Assembly (NCBI RefSeq): GCF_000300335.1
Contig: NZ_AMRM01000023.1
Coordinates: 1-55,000, forward strand
Direction of reading: 5' to 3'
Origin: Nitratireductor pacificus pht-3B
Lineage (GTDB): Bacteria; Pseudomonadota; Alphaproteobacteria; Rhizobiales; Rhizobiaceae
DNA: 55,000 nucleotides
Shown here in pieces: positions 8,323 to 16,909 of this stretch. The notes under the pieces are model-generated. The model was not told the origin of the DNA. It saw nothing but the letters and a program-made list of their open reading frames with translations, and ran no database searches. Position numbers and translations under genes: made by a program. Each line of letters begins with the position of its first letter. Within the stretch, counting starts at the first letter, position 1.

Positions 8323-8519
8323 GACTTGTTCTCCACCATGTCGATGCCGAGCACGCCGCCACGGCCCCAGCTCTCCTTCGGGGTCTCATGGATGACCACG
8401 TGCAGGTGGTCGGGCTTGCAGGCAGCCTCCTCGACCATGGCCTTGGTGATCGCCCTGACGAGGTTGCGCTTCTGCTCGACCGTGCGCCCCTCCCACATCT
8501 CCACAACAACGAACGGCAT
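8319..8519 (-). CDS. 4-Oxalocrotonate tautomerase-family protein
   Basis: This 66-residue protein is of typical 4-OT size. The start is placed at the ATG at 8519 so that the protein begins MPFVVVEMWEGR, with proline next to Met. After Met removal that Pro-1 is the catalytic base of the family. GAGGAG lies 7 bases upstream. An earlier in-frame Met would add MERRRR and bury the catalytic proline, so it is rejected. It overlaps the next gene by 4 bases and lies 1 base after the stop of the preceding gene. A keto-enol or imine-enamine tautomerisation step in the pathway is likely. Confidence 0.88.
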   Translation of the reverse strand: MPFVVVEMWEGRTVEQKRNLVRAITKAMVEEAACKPDHLHVVIHETPKESWGRGGVLGIDMVENKS

Positions 8520-8520
8520 T

Positions 8521-9201
8521 CTACGTCTCCTCTCCATTGATGGGTTTCGGGCCGGACGCCCACACGGGCACGGCGGGCGCGAAACCCGTAGTCAGATCGT
8601 TCGCCGCCCGGTCGGTGCCGCTCAGCAGCCAGAGCGGACGGTTCGCGTAATTGACGAGCAGCTGCTCTTCCATGCAGGCGCGATGCGCGGGATGGCCGGG
8701 GTCGCGCTCGAAACGGCTGGTCGCGGGCATCAGCCGGATCACGTAGAGCGGCTCGTCCTCCGCGAACCCGGCCAGACTCTCAGCACCGATCCCGTCAAGC
8801 GGCACTGCGCGGGCCTCCGGCCGTTCACGGCTGACCGGCACGAGAATGACGGCGCCGGCACGCGGCGCGACGGGCCAGTAGCGGCCCTCCCGCCCGGCGC
8901 CGAGGAAAGCGCCGTAGACCCGGCTCTCCGGGAACAGCTCGCTGTCCCAGAGAATGAAGTCCGGCCCGAGAACCGCGCAGGCCGCATCGAGCACCAGGCT
9001 GCTTTCGCAAAGGTCCAGAAAAGCCCAGGGGTCGGTGAAGGCCACGGCATGGCCCCACGGATTGTGAATGCCCGACAGGCGCTCCTGGCGCAGCGTCGCC
9101 TTGCGCGCGACGATTCCGGCAACCGCATCCCGCAGATCGAGCGTGGACGGGATCAGCGGATCCCGGCCGGCCAGATCGAGATGGTCGGTGCCGCCCGTCA
9201 T
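8521..9201 (-). CDS. Conserved-looking protein of unknown function, possibly PhyH-like fold
   Basis: I do not recognise this 226-residue protein firmly. It has no signal peptide or membrane helix. The stretch VLDAACAVLGPDFILWDSELFPE vaguely recalls the core strand of phytanoyl-CoA dioxygenase-like proteins, where a His-x-Asp iron site would be expected. No His-x-Asp is seen there, so a PhyH assignment would imply a degenerate or inactive member. The end region contains EEQLLVNYANRPLWLLSG. Its start overlaps the stop of the hydantoinase gene (TGATG) and its stop lies 1 base before the tautomerase start, so it belongs to the operon. Confidence 0.7.
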   Translation of the reverse strand: MTGGTDHLDLAGRDPLIPSTLDLRDAVAGIVARKATLRQERLSGIHNPWGHAVAFTDPWAFLDLCESSLVLDAACAVLGPDFILWDSELFPESRVYGAFLGAGREGRYWPVAPRAGAVILVPVSRERPEARAVPLDGIGAESLAGFAEDEPLYVIRLMPATSRFERDPGHPAHRACMEEQLLVNYANRPLWLLSGTDRAANDLTTGFAPAVPVWASGPKPINGEET

Positions 9202-10547
9202 CACGCGGGCACGGTCACGCAGCGGCCGCGGCCGTAATGGCTGTCGTCGACGGCGCCGTTCTCGTAGACAATGTCGCCGCGCGCCACCGTCATCACCGGC
9301 CAGCCCTTGAGCGTCCAGCCTTCGTAGATGCAGGTTCCCTTGCCCGTGTGCTCGACGGTGCGCTCCTCGTCCAGATCGACCAGGACGAGATCGGCGTCAA
9401 AGCCGACATCGATATGGCCCTTGCGCGGCCACAGGCCGAAGCGGCGCGCCGGATTGAACGAGTTGAGCTCGACAAGCCGCGTCAGCGGCAGGCCGCGCTG
9501 GTGGACGCCGAAATGCAGCATCAGCGATAGCTCCCACGGGAAGCTGACGACGCCCGGAAATTCCGTCCAGAGGTCTTCCAGCTTCTTCGGCAGGAACGGG
9601 ACGTGATCCGTGCCGAGGCTGTAGACGGAGCCGTTCAGCATGCCGTTCCACAGGCCTTCGAGTTCGTTCCGGTCGCGCAGCGGCGGCGAGATCTTGGCGC
9701 GCATGTCCAGATCCTCGTCGTAGCAGGTGCGCGTGAGATAGTGCGGGCAGGTCTCGACCGTGACATGAACGCCACGCGCCTGCGCCTCGGCGGCGAGCAC
9801 CGGTCCCATCCCGACCGAGGTGTGGACGAGATGCAGAGAGCAGCCCGTCTTCTCGGCGAGGAAGATCATCCGCCGGATGGTCTCGACCTCGCAGAAGGCG
9901 GGGCGCGATTCCGTATAGGCGCCGAGGTCCTGACGGCCCGAGGCGGCGATCTCCTTCTTGATCCAGGAGGCGATCTGCGTGTTCTCGCAGTGGACGTTGA
10001 TCACACCGCCCGGAACCTGCGAGAGAATCCGCATCGCCGCATAGACCCAGCCGTCGGTCGCCGGGACGATGCCGATCGGATTGTCCGGCTCGTAGCCGAA
10101 ATAGCACTTGAAGGACTTGACCCCGGTCCTGGCGATGATCTCCGGGATCTCGGCGATATGCTCCTCGCGCTGGATGCCGAAATGGAAGCCGAAGTCGATC
10201 ACCGAATTCTCTTCGCCGATCGCCTTCCGCTCCTCGTAGAAAGGCAGATAGGATTCCTTCAGGTTGCGGATGTAGAGCAGCGCCGTCGTGACGCCGCCGG
10301 AAGCGGCTGCGGCGGTCTCCGTGCGCATGTCCTCGTCGAACGGGAACTTGACGCCCAGATGGCAGTGCGGGTCGATCAGGCCGGGCATCAGCACGCGGCC
10401 TTCCGCGTCGATCGTGCGCGCCGCGTCCGGCAGCACCGCGTCGGCGCCGGTCATGACGATCTTGCCGTCCTTGACCGCCACGCCGCCGTGAAATTCGCCG
10501 TCGTGCCGGACGACGCGCGCATTCTTGATAACCAGATCCGCCTTCAT
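9201..10547 (-). CDS. Cyclic amidohydrolase, hydantoinase/dihydropyrimidinase/dihydroorotase family
   Basis: This is a ring-opening metal hydrolase. Binuclear-site residues are visible: DPHCHLG (HxH, about residue 57), the carboxylated-lysine motif VKSFKCYFGYEP, VHCENTQI, LHLVHTS and the catalytic Asp in LGTDHVPF. The ATG at 10547 (MKADLVIKNARVV) follows GGGAG and overlaps the stop of the preceding gene (ATGA), giving 448 residues. Substrates of the family include hydantoins, dihydropyrimidines, allantoin and dihydroorotate. The operon context favours a catabolic cyclic ureide or lactam over pyrimidine biosynthesis. Confidence 0.88.
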   Translation of the reverse strand: MKADLVIKNARVVRHDGEFHGGVAVKDGKIVMTGADAVLPDAARTIDAEGRVLMPGLIDPHCHLGVKFPFDEDMRTETAAAASGGVTTALLYIRNLKESYLPFYEERKAIGEENSVIDFGFHFGIQREEHIAEIPEIIARTGVKSFKCYFGYEPDNPIGIVPATDGWVYAAMRILSQVPGGVINVHCENTQIASWIKKEIAASGRQDLGAYTESRPAFCEVETIRRMIFLAEKTGCSLHLVHTSVGMGPVLAAEAQARGVHVTVETCPHYLTRTCYDEDLDMRAKISPPLRDRNELEGLWNGMLNGSVYSLGTDHVPFLPKKLEDLWTEFPGVVSFPWELSLMLHFGVHQRGLPLTRLVELNSFNPARRFGLWPRKGHIDVGFDADLVLVDLDEERTVEHTGKGTCIYEGWTLKGWPVMTVARGDIVYENGAVDDSHYGRGRCVTVPA

Positions 10548-11434
10548 GATGCCTGCTCCCATATGCCTTCAATGCGCCTGCTGATCCCGGTCCACTGGCT
10601 GCGGCCGACGGTGATCGGCGCCCGCGAGCCCATGCCCCGCGCCCACACCGCCTTCAGGCCGAGCTCACCCGCCGCCTCGCGGTCGATCGTGCCGGGCGGG
10701 GCCGCCACATCGACCAGAAGCGCGTGCTTCGGCAGTTGCCGCAGCATGTCGCGCTGAAGGAGCCGCTTCGGCACGCTGCCGATCACGATGTCCACGCGCG
10801 GCAGGAAGCCGGGCATCTCTTCCAGCGTCAGGGCCTCCGCGCCGGCGGCGTGCGCAGCCGCGCGCTGCACCGGGTTGCGCGCCGCCACATGGACATGCGC
10901 CCCGAGCCCGACCAGCGTGTGCGTGAGAAGCGAACCGATCGTGCCCTGCCCGACCAGCAGGACGTTCGCCTTGTGGATGGTGATGTCGGTGTTCTCGATG
11001 ATCACCTTCAGGACGCCCTCGACAATGGCCGGGCCGCGCAGGAGCATCAGGTCCACATCCCACTCATACTCGTGCAGCGTGATGCCGAGCGCCTCGCAAT
11101 GCCCCTTCAGATTGGCGTCCGCCCAGCCGAGGATGATGTGTCCGGGCTTGTTCATCCCGGCCAGCATCTCCCGCGTCGGGATGATCTTCTCCGGGCATTT
11201 CGGCGCGAACAGCGCTCCCTCGGCAGTGATCCCCGGGATCGGGAACAGCGCGAAATCCGCCCCCTTCAGCGCGTCGGCCGCATCGCTCGCATGGTAGACC
11301 CCCTCGATGCCGCCCTCCGGCCAGGGAAAGCCGTAGGCGCGCACGCCGGCGCCGGCGCGCAGCGCGCAGCGGGCAATCTCCTGTTCACGGGCATCCCCGG
11401 CGACGACGGCGATGACGGTCTTGTCCCAACTCAT
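10544..11434 (-). CDS. Dipicolinate synthase subunit A (DpaA/SpoVFA)-like NAD-binding protein
   Basis: This 296-residue protein has the two-domain layout of DpaA. The N-terminal opening (VIAVVAGDAREQEIARCALRAG) carries the characteristic GDAR...E stretch. A Rossmann domain follows with NVLLVGQGTIG and the DpaA-like run VEGVLKVIIENTDITIHKAN. In spore formers DpaA with DpaB oxidises dihydrodipicolinate. Spore formation is not expected here and no DpaB (flavoprotein) gene is adjacent, so a different cyclic imino-acid or dihydro substrate is likely. The start overlaps the octopine-dehydrogenase-family gene by 4 bases and the stop overlaps the hydantoinase start. Confidence 0.8.
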   Translation of the reverse strand: MSWDKTVIAVVAGDAREQEIARCALRAGAGVRAYGFPWPEGGIEGVYHASDAADALKGADFALFPIPGITAEGALFAPKCPEKIIPTREMLAGMNKPGHIILGWADANLKGHCEALGITLHEYEWDVDLMLLRGPAIVEGVLKVIIENTDITIHKANVLLVGQGTIGSLLTHTLVGLGAHVHVAARNPVQRAAAHAAGAEALTLEEMPGFLPRVDIVIGSVPKRLLQRDMLRQLPKHALLVDVAAPPGTIDREAAGELGLKAVWARGMGSRAPITVGRSQWTGISRRIEGIWEQAS

Positions 11435-12519
11435 TGCACACGCACCTTCTCGATCAGCTGGTCCCTTGTCAGGCCGGCAATGCCCATCGCCTCGGCCGTC
11501 CGGCCGCCCTGGCGGTAGTCCGTGCCGACCGCGATCTCGGCGAGATTGTAGAGGGACCGCGCCACGGGCGTTTCGACCTCTGCGATCCGCGCAAGTTCGA
11601 GGAACGGCAGCAATCCGTGGCCGAAGTCCTCCTTGTAGTAGCGATACTCCAGCGAATCCGGCCCCTTGATGCGCTTGTTGGCCTCGCCCCCGGCGATCGC
11701 CGCGCGAAAATCGCTCGTGTCCTCAACATCCGCCTCGACCGTGCCGAGCAGCTTCATCTCCTCGATCAGGTTCGGCAGGTCGTGCCCGAAGGCCCGGGCG
11801 ACCGCGAGGCGCTCATCGTCGAGCTTTTTCATGATGCGCGCCACACCGGGCGTCATGGCATCGACATAGAAGGTGAAAGCTCCGCCCGTCGCCTCGACCC
11901 ATGCCGCCGCGAGGACGGCGCCCGGAGGATGCAGGATCATGTTAACGTTGGACAGGTCCGAGGCGATCACGTCGGCGACCGGCTTCACGCCGGGATAGAG
12001 CAGCGCCGCGACGTCAAGCGCCGCCGCGTCGCCGCCGAGAACGGCGGCTTTCAGCTCTTTCGCGCGACCGCTGACCGTCACCCCGTCAGGACGGTATTTG
12101 CGTGCCACATAGGTGAGCGTCGAGAACTCGACAACCGGCGGTGCGGCCCGACCGGTTCGCGAGAAGGTCTCGGCGAACTCGAGCGCTCCGCCGGTATGGC
12201 CGGGGTTGAGCACCACGGGCTTCTCCGACGGCCAGCCCGCCGCCGCCAGCGCTCCTGCGATGGCGGAATGCGAAAAGGTCGGCAGCACCACCACCGCGAC
12301 GTCGACGCCGGCGATCGCCGCCGCGAGATCGGTCGTGATCAGCCCCGGGCGGGCGACGCCCTCGCCCAGCTTTCCCTCATAGGCGACGCCGCCCAGCGCG
12401 ACATGCGGCTCGAGCGTTCCCGCCGAACGCGCCCAGAAATGCACCTCATGTCCGGCCTGGACCAGCTCCGCGACCGAAGCCGCGCCACCCGCGCCCGCGC
12501 CCAAAACTGCAACTTTCAT
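11431..12519 (-). CDS. NAD(P)-dependent octopine/nopaline dehydrogenase-family protein
   Basis: The protein has a Rossmann opening MKVAVLGAGAGGAASVAELVQAGHEV and the C-terminal octopine dehydrogenase-type helical domain, 362 residues in all. This family oxidises or forms secondary amine bonds (opines) and includes ketopantoate-reductase-like relatives. The ATG at 12519 follows GGAGGAGAG immediately; the reading upstream to 12558 adds 13 unlikely residues. It is the first gene of the minus-strand operon that runs to 7333, and promoter C lies about 110 bases upstream. With the DpaA-like protein it gives two nicotinamide-dependent steps in one operon. Confidence 0.83.
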   Translation of the reverse strand: MKVAVLGAGAGGAASVAELVQAGHEVHFWARSAGTLEPHVALGGVAYEGKLGEGVARPGLITTDLAAAIAGVDVAVVVLPTFSHSAIAGALAAAGWPSEKPVVLNPGHTGGALEFAETFSRTGRAAPPVVEFSTLTYVARKYRPDGVTVSGRAKELKAAVLGGDAAALDVAALLYPGVKPVADVIASDLSNVNMILHPPGAVLAAAWVEATGGAFTFYVDAMTPGVARIMKKLDDERLAVARAFGHDLPNLIEEMKLLGTVEADVEDTSDFRAAIAGGEANKRIKGPDSLEYRYYKEDFGHGLLPFLELARIAEVETPVARSLYNLAEIAVGTDYRQGGRTAEAMGIAGLTRDQLIEKVRVQ

Positions 12520-12630
12520 TCTCTCCTCCGAGGGCCAAAGAGCGGTTAGTATCGCCATGTGACCTCATCTGACGGCGCACCGGCTCCCGCCCTCCTCGAC
12601 GGGTATCGGCACAAACGCCATCAAATTATT

Positions 12631-12665
12631 TGATCACACTTTATGATCACATATTGAATTGTCAA
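12631..12665 (-). promoter_or_regulatory. Promoter/operator C of the ODH-to-isochorismatase operon
   Basis: TGATC at 12631-12635 and 12644-12648 are spaced 13 bases apart. On the minus strand TTGACA (12660-12665) is the -35 and TAAAGT lies 16 bases further as a -10 candidate inside the element. The core is nearly identical to site D (TGATCACACTTTATGATCA). The surrounding gap 12520-12827 holds nothing else I can support. Confidence 0.7.
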
Positions 12666-12827
12666 GTGCCGGGATGAGGATCGTCGGCCGATCTGCGGCA
12701 CGAGGTCAACAGCCTTTATCCCAGCAAATGCAAAGAGTTCTCCATTGCCCGGCGGGCTGCCCGCGCCTCCGTCGCCACCGGGGGAACCCGCCGGCCGGCA
12801 GCGCGCGGCATGCCGCTTCGAACCGCG

Positions 12828-14267
12828 TCAGTTTCCTTCGTCGTAGAGCGTCGTCGTGGTCTCCACGTCATCTTGATGCAGGCCGGCGCGCACGACCGCC
12901 GCGGCCGCCAGTTCGCGCGCCTTGCGCCGCACCTCCACCTCGTCGACGCCCTGCACCCGTCCGTTGCGGTACAGCGCCTTCCCGTCCACCCAGGTCTGGC
13001 AGACCGAAGCCGTGGACGCCGAGAACACCAGCGCTTGCAGCGGATCGTGGAAAGGCGTCCACTCGACGTGGTCGAGATCGAACAGGATGAAGTCGGCTTT
13101 CTTGCCGATCTCCAGCGAGCCGATCTCGTCATCCCACATCAGCGCACGCGCGCCCTCGATCGTCGCCGCACGCAGGGCCTGCCGCGCAGTGAAGATATCC
13201 GGCTGCATGCGCGCGTCCTTGAACATGCCGGCGACCATCAGCATCTGCCGCATCAGGTTCATGTTGCCCGCCGCCGACACGCCGTCCGTGCCGAGCCCGA
13301 CCTTGACGCCGGCCGCGACCATCTCGGGATACTTGCCGATCATCGTCGCACCCTTCCCGAGCTTGAAGGAGGAGCAGGGACAGAAGGCCACGCTCGCGCC
13401 ACGCTCGGCCAGCAGCCGCACCTCCTCGTCGGACACGGCTGAACCGTGGGCGATGACCAGATTCTTGCGGACGCCGCCGGCACGATCGACGCGGGTGATC
13501 GGCCAGCAGCCATACTTGCTTTCGCAGACCTTGGCTTCCTCGATCGACGTCGCCAGGTGATAGGTGGTGCCGACGCCGAGTTTCTCGGCGAGCGCCACCG
13601 CACCGACATGCAGCTCGAGGCTGCACGGTTCCTTGCCTTCGATGTTGACCCAGCAGCGAGCGCGCCCGTCCAGCGTGTTGTTGTAGCGCACGACACACTC
13701 TTCCAGCACCTTCAGCGCCGACTCCGCGTCGGGGAAGAAGTGATGGTCGGCCATCTCCTTGGTCCAGCCGCGCGGCAGTTCCGCCGGAGGATTGTCGGCA
13801 GCGTGACGCCCGGTGATCCCGCGCATGCCGGTCTTTTCCATGGCGCGGATGACGATGCCGGGATCGTACTGCGACCCCATGTCGAGGAAGCATGTGGTGC
13901 CGCAGCGGAGCATTTCGGTAATGCCCAGCATCGCTCCCCAGTACTCGTCCTCCTCCGTGATATGGGCATAGAACGGCTTGGCCCAATGGAAGACCCAGGC
14001 CCGCGTCGTGAGGTTGTCCGGGAAGACGGCGCGCGACAACGTCTCGGAAAGATGCACATGGCTGTCGATGAAGCCGGGGCACGCCCCCATCATGCTGCCG
14101 TCGATGACCTCGTCGAAGCTTCCGGCATTGTGACGCGAAGCGATTTCCCGGGCGGGTCCGATATCCGCAATCCGGTCATCCTCGACGACGATGCTCGCAT
14201 CGCGCAGCACCGTGTCGTCCTCGTCGACCGTAAAGGCAAAGTTCAGGTTCTCGATAAGCGTACGCAT
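12828..14267 (-). CDS. Amidohydrolase-superfamily protein, SsnA/TrzN/S-adenosylhomocysteine-deaminase-like
   Basis: This 479-residue enzyme belongs to the chlorohydrolase/aminohydrolase subfamily with a mononuclear metal. Motifs are DSHVHLSE (HxH), TYHLATSIEEAK, VIAHGSAVSDEE and LGTDGVSAAGNMNL. The ATG at 14267 has GGAG 5 bases upstream; an extension to 14348 adds a Pro/Arg-rich stretch without support. Relatives deaminate or dechlorinate purine- or triazine-like rings, or act in selenate/xanthine-linked clusters (SsnA). It is the third gene after the enolase-superfamily and M24 genes and adds a third amidohydrolase to the island. Confidence 0.85.
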   Translation of the reverse strand: MRTLIENLNFAFTVDEDDTVLRDASIVVEDDRIADIGPAREIASRHNAGSFDEVIDGSMMGACPGFIDSHVHLSETLSRAVFPDNLTTRAWVFHWAKPFYAHITEEDEYWGAMLGITEMLRCGTTCFLDMGSQYDPGIVIRAMEKTGMRGITGRHAADNPPAELPRGWTKEMADHHFFPDAESALKVLEECVVRYNNTLDGRARCWVNIEGKEPCSLELHVGAVALAEKLGVGTTYHLATSIEEAKVCESKYGCWPITRVDRAGGVRKNLVIAHGSAVSDEEVRLLAERGASVAFCPCSSFKLGKGATMIGKYPEMVAAGVKVGLGTDGVSAAGNMNLMRQMLMVAGMFKDARMQPDIFTARQALRAATIEGARALMWDDEIGSLEIGKKADFILFDLDHVEWTPFHDPLQALVFSASTASVCQTWVDGKALYRNGRVQGVDEVEVRRKARELAAAAVVRAGLHQDDVETTTTLYDEGN

Positions 14268-14380
14268 GCGGCTCCACCCAATTCTCTGGCCAGGAATTTC
14301 CATTTGCGCCGTGCCGCTCGATGACGGCAAGGGCCTCCGCGGCGGCACTCATGCTGCCGCGGACTGTCTTTCAGGCGTCT

Positions 14381-15553
14381 TCAGGCGACGGCCTGCCGCT
14401 TGCCGCTTTTCTTGGCGGCTCCGGTAACGATCAGCCGGTCCGTGTCGGCATAGTCGGACAACAGTTCCGAGCCGTTGGCCGTCACCAGCAGCATGTCCTT
14501 GTTCTGCATGCCGAACCCGTAGCCCGTGTCATAGCAGAGCGGCTCGAAGCCCAGCACCATGTTTTCCTCGAGCGGCGCATCGCTGCCCGGCTGGCCGAGC
14601 ACTGGCGTCAAGCCGAGATAGGGATCCTCGTGCAGGTGCAGGCCGATGCCATGCCCGACGAACGAGATCGGCGGCAGGTCGAGCCTGGCGAGCTTGGCGA
14701 TGAACGCGTCGTAGATCGCGCGGCAGCTCGCGCCCGGCTTCACCTTCTCCATGATTTCGTACTTGCACTCGACGAGATGGCTCCAGATCTCATCGGCCAT
14801 CGGCGGCGCCTCGCCGACGACGGCCGTGCGGCAGACGCCAGCCTGATAACCGTTGATCACCGAGAAGATCTCGACCCGGCAGACATCGCCGCGCTTCAGG
14901 ATCCGTTCCGAGGGGCCCACATTGGGAAGCGTGCTGCGCTCGCCGGTCGCGACAATGAGGAGCTTGAAATGCTCGGCGCCGAGCGAATAGACGTTGCGGG
15001 TCAGATGGCCGGCAATGTCCATCTCCGAATCCCCCTCGTCCACCATGGCGAGCGTGTCGGTGATGGCCTGGTCGGCGATCCGCGACAGCCGGCGCAGGAG
15101 ATCGATTTCCCCGGCGGTTTTGATCTGTCGCAGACGCGCCAGGATCGGTTCCGCATGCTCGAAGCGCGCGCCCGGCATGGCCGCCGCCAGCCGCGCGAAA
15201 TCCCCGGCCGGCAGATAGTCCATCTCGATACCGATCCGCGCCTTGCCGAGGCCCAGCGTGTGGAGCTGGTCGGCCAGCACCCGCATCGGGTCGTCGGAGA
15301 ATTCCGCCCAGATGCGTGTCGGCAGATCCGGCAGCTTCCGCCTGATCGTCGATGCCTCCATGTCGACGCCGAAGACTTCCTTCCGCCCATCCGCCGTCAC
15401 GATGGTCATGGCGTGGCGATGCCGGATGAGGGGCTGCGACGGCACGACGAAACCGGCCGTGTAGGCGAAATTCTCGGGCGACGAGCAAATGATGGCGTCG
15501 ATCCCGTGCTCGGACATCGCCTTTGTCTGCTTTGCGACGATTTCTGACCGCAT
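14381..15553 (-). CDS. M24-family (pita-bread) protein, creatinase-like
   Basis: The 390-residue protein has the creatinase N-terminal domain and the M24 pita-bread domain. In metal-dependent M24 peptidases two Asp ligands sit in a VDxG...DxTRT stretch. Here that stretch reads CRVEIFSVINGYQAGVCRT, so both aspartates are missing, as in creatinase (LNTF...GYYTALERT). The His loop GHGIGLHLHEDPYLG is kept. It is therefore more likely a metal-independent hydrolase of an amidine or ureido compound than an aminopeptidase. It follows the enolase-superfamily gene by 33 bases, with GGAGAGGGG upstream of the ATG. Confidence 0.83.
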   Translation of the reverse strand: MRSEIVAKQTKAMSEHGIDAIICSSPENFAYTAGFVVPSQPLIRHRHAMTIVTADGRKEVFGVDMEASTIRRKLPDLPTRIWAEFSDDPMRVLADQLHTLGLGKARIGIEMDYLPAGDFARLAAAMPGARFEHAEPILARLRQIKTAGEIDLLRRLSRIADQAITDTLAMVDEGDSEMDIAGHLTRNVYSLGAEHFKLLIVATGERSTLPNVGPSERILKRGDVCRVEIFSVINGYQAGVCRTAVVGEAPPMADEIWSHLVECKYEIMEKVKPGASCRAIYDAFIAKLARLDLPPISFVGHGIGLHLHEDPYLGLTPVLGQPGSDAPLEENMVLGFEPLCYDTGYGFGMQNKDMLLVTANGSELLSDYADTDRLIVTGAAKKSGKRQAVA

Positions 15554-15586
15554 CTGTGTTCCCCTCTCCTAGGATGTTGTGTGCGC

Positions 15587-16747
15587 TCAGTCGCGCAGGC
15601 GGTACTTCTCGACCTTCGCCTCGTCGACATCGATGCCCATGCCGGGTCCGTCGGGAATGACGATGGCGCCGTCGGAAAGCTGCATCGGCGCGACCAGCAG
15701 GTCGTCCTTGTAGTAGATCCCGCCGACCTGCCCGTTCTGCGCCTCGGCCGGCGTGGAAACCGGGATGACGCAGGACAGTGTCACCGCCGGACAGGCGGCC
15801 GCCAGCTGCACATTGGCGAGATTGCCGATACCGGTCTCGATCGAGCCGTTGACGTTGCAGATGATCCCCGCGGCGCGGCACACGGCGCCGACCTCCATGG
15901 CCTTGTAGAGCCCCCCGGCCTTGGTCGTGTAAATCGAGATGATCTGGATGCCGCCATGCTGGATGATCTGGATGGCGTCGTGCGCGTTCCATGCGGATTC
16001 GTCCGCCATCACCGGCGCGTCGATGCGCCGGCCGACCTCGGCGATGCGCTCGATCCCCATGACCGGCTGCTCCACATATTTGAGCCGGTTCTTCTCCATC
16101 AGGCGCACCGTCTGAACGGCCTCGCCCGGCATGCGGTATCCTTCATTGGCGTCGACGCAGATCTCCACCGCATCGCCGGCGACCTCGCGCACCGCATCGA
16201 CCATGGCGACGTCCCGGGCAGGATCGACGCCGATCTTGACCTTGATGGTCTTGATCCCTTCGTCGACCAGCTTCGCCACCTCGCCGCGCGCCTCCTCGAT
16301 CGAGATCAGGCCGATGGAATGGGTGACCGGCACCCTGTCGCGCGCCTTCCCGCCGAGCAGCGTGTGGACGGGGACGTTCAGCCAACGGCCCGTCACGTCG
16401 TAGGCGGCAAATTCCACAGCGGCCTTGGCATAGGGATAGCCGCGAATGATCGCATCCATCCGCGCATGCAGCTCGGCGAAGTTTCCGAGTTCCACCCCGA
16501 TGACGGCGGGCGCCAGATAGGTGTCGATGACCGAGCGCACGATCATCGCCGATTCACCGAAATAGCGTCCGAACTCGCCGCCCCAGTCCTTGAGCGCGGG
16601 CGCCTCGCCCCAGCCGACACGGCCATCGCTGTCGGTGATCTTGACCATGACATAGCGCCCGATCACCTCGGTCAGACCCGCCCATTTGTGCTCGCGGCGC
16701 GTCGGCAGTTGGACAATCAGCGTTTCGACGGACTTAATCGTTGGCAA
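15587..16747 (-). CDS. Enolase-superfamily enzyme (mandelate racemase/muconate lactonizing group)
   Basis: This 386-residue protein has a complete MLE-type active site: KxK in TIKVKIG, metal ligands Asp (CVDANEGY), Glu (YVEQPV) and Asp (MADESAW), and the second-face Lys in YTTKAGG. The MLE subgroup includes muconate cycloisomerase, dipeptide epimerase and N-succinylamino acid racemase. The reading opens with TTG (TTG CCA ACG ATT) after AAGGTGAAG; no better ATG is near, so a TTG start is accepted. It is the first gene of the operon ending at 12828, with promoter D about 60-100 bases upstream. Confidence 0.86.
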   Translation of the reverse strand: MPTIKSVETLIVQLPTRREHKWAGLTEVIGRYVMVKITDSDGRVGWGEAPALKDWGGEFGRYFGESAMIVRSVIDTYLAPAVIGVELGNFAELHARMDAIIRGYPYAKAAVEFAAYDVTGRWLNVPVHTLLGGKARDRVPVTHSIGLISIEEARGEVAKLVDEGIKTIKVKIGVDPARDVAMVDAVREVAGDAVEICVDANEGYRMPGEAVQTVRLMEKNRLKYVEQPVMGIERIAEVGRRIDAPVMADESAWNAHDAIQIIQHGGIQIISIYTTKAGGLYKAMEVGAVCRAAGIICNVNGSIETGIGNLANVQLAAACPAVTLSCVIPVSTPAEAQNGQVGGIYYKDDLLVAPMQLSDGAIVIPDGPGMGIDVDEAKVEKYRLRD

Positions 16748-16808
16748 CGGTCTTCACCTTGTTGGTTGTCATGCAGGGTGCGGCTTGCTAAGCTGCGATC
16801 ATCTAATG

Positions 16809-16844
16809 TGATCACACTTTATGATCATGAATTTGAGTCGTCAA
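16809..16844. promoter_or_regulatory. Promoter/operator D between the enolase-family operon and a small plus-strand gene
   Basis: TGATC at 16809-16813 and 16822-16826 are 13 bases apart, with the first in TGTGATCACA. On the minus strand TTGACG (16839-16844) is a -35 and TAAAGT, 17 bases on, a -10. The element sits between divergent genes, so it could also control the small gene at 16910. Confidence 0.68.
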
Positions 16845-16909
16845 GCGACGGGCGTGATGATTTTCAGGAGCGCCGGACACGCGGGTGCACGATGCGGGGG
16901 CACGACAAG

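Noticed and set aside
7282-9237. 651-codon open frame on the plus strand
   Set aside because: Antisense of the isochorismatase-VOC, tautomerase and unknown genes, all of which have motifs and ribosome binding sites.
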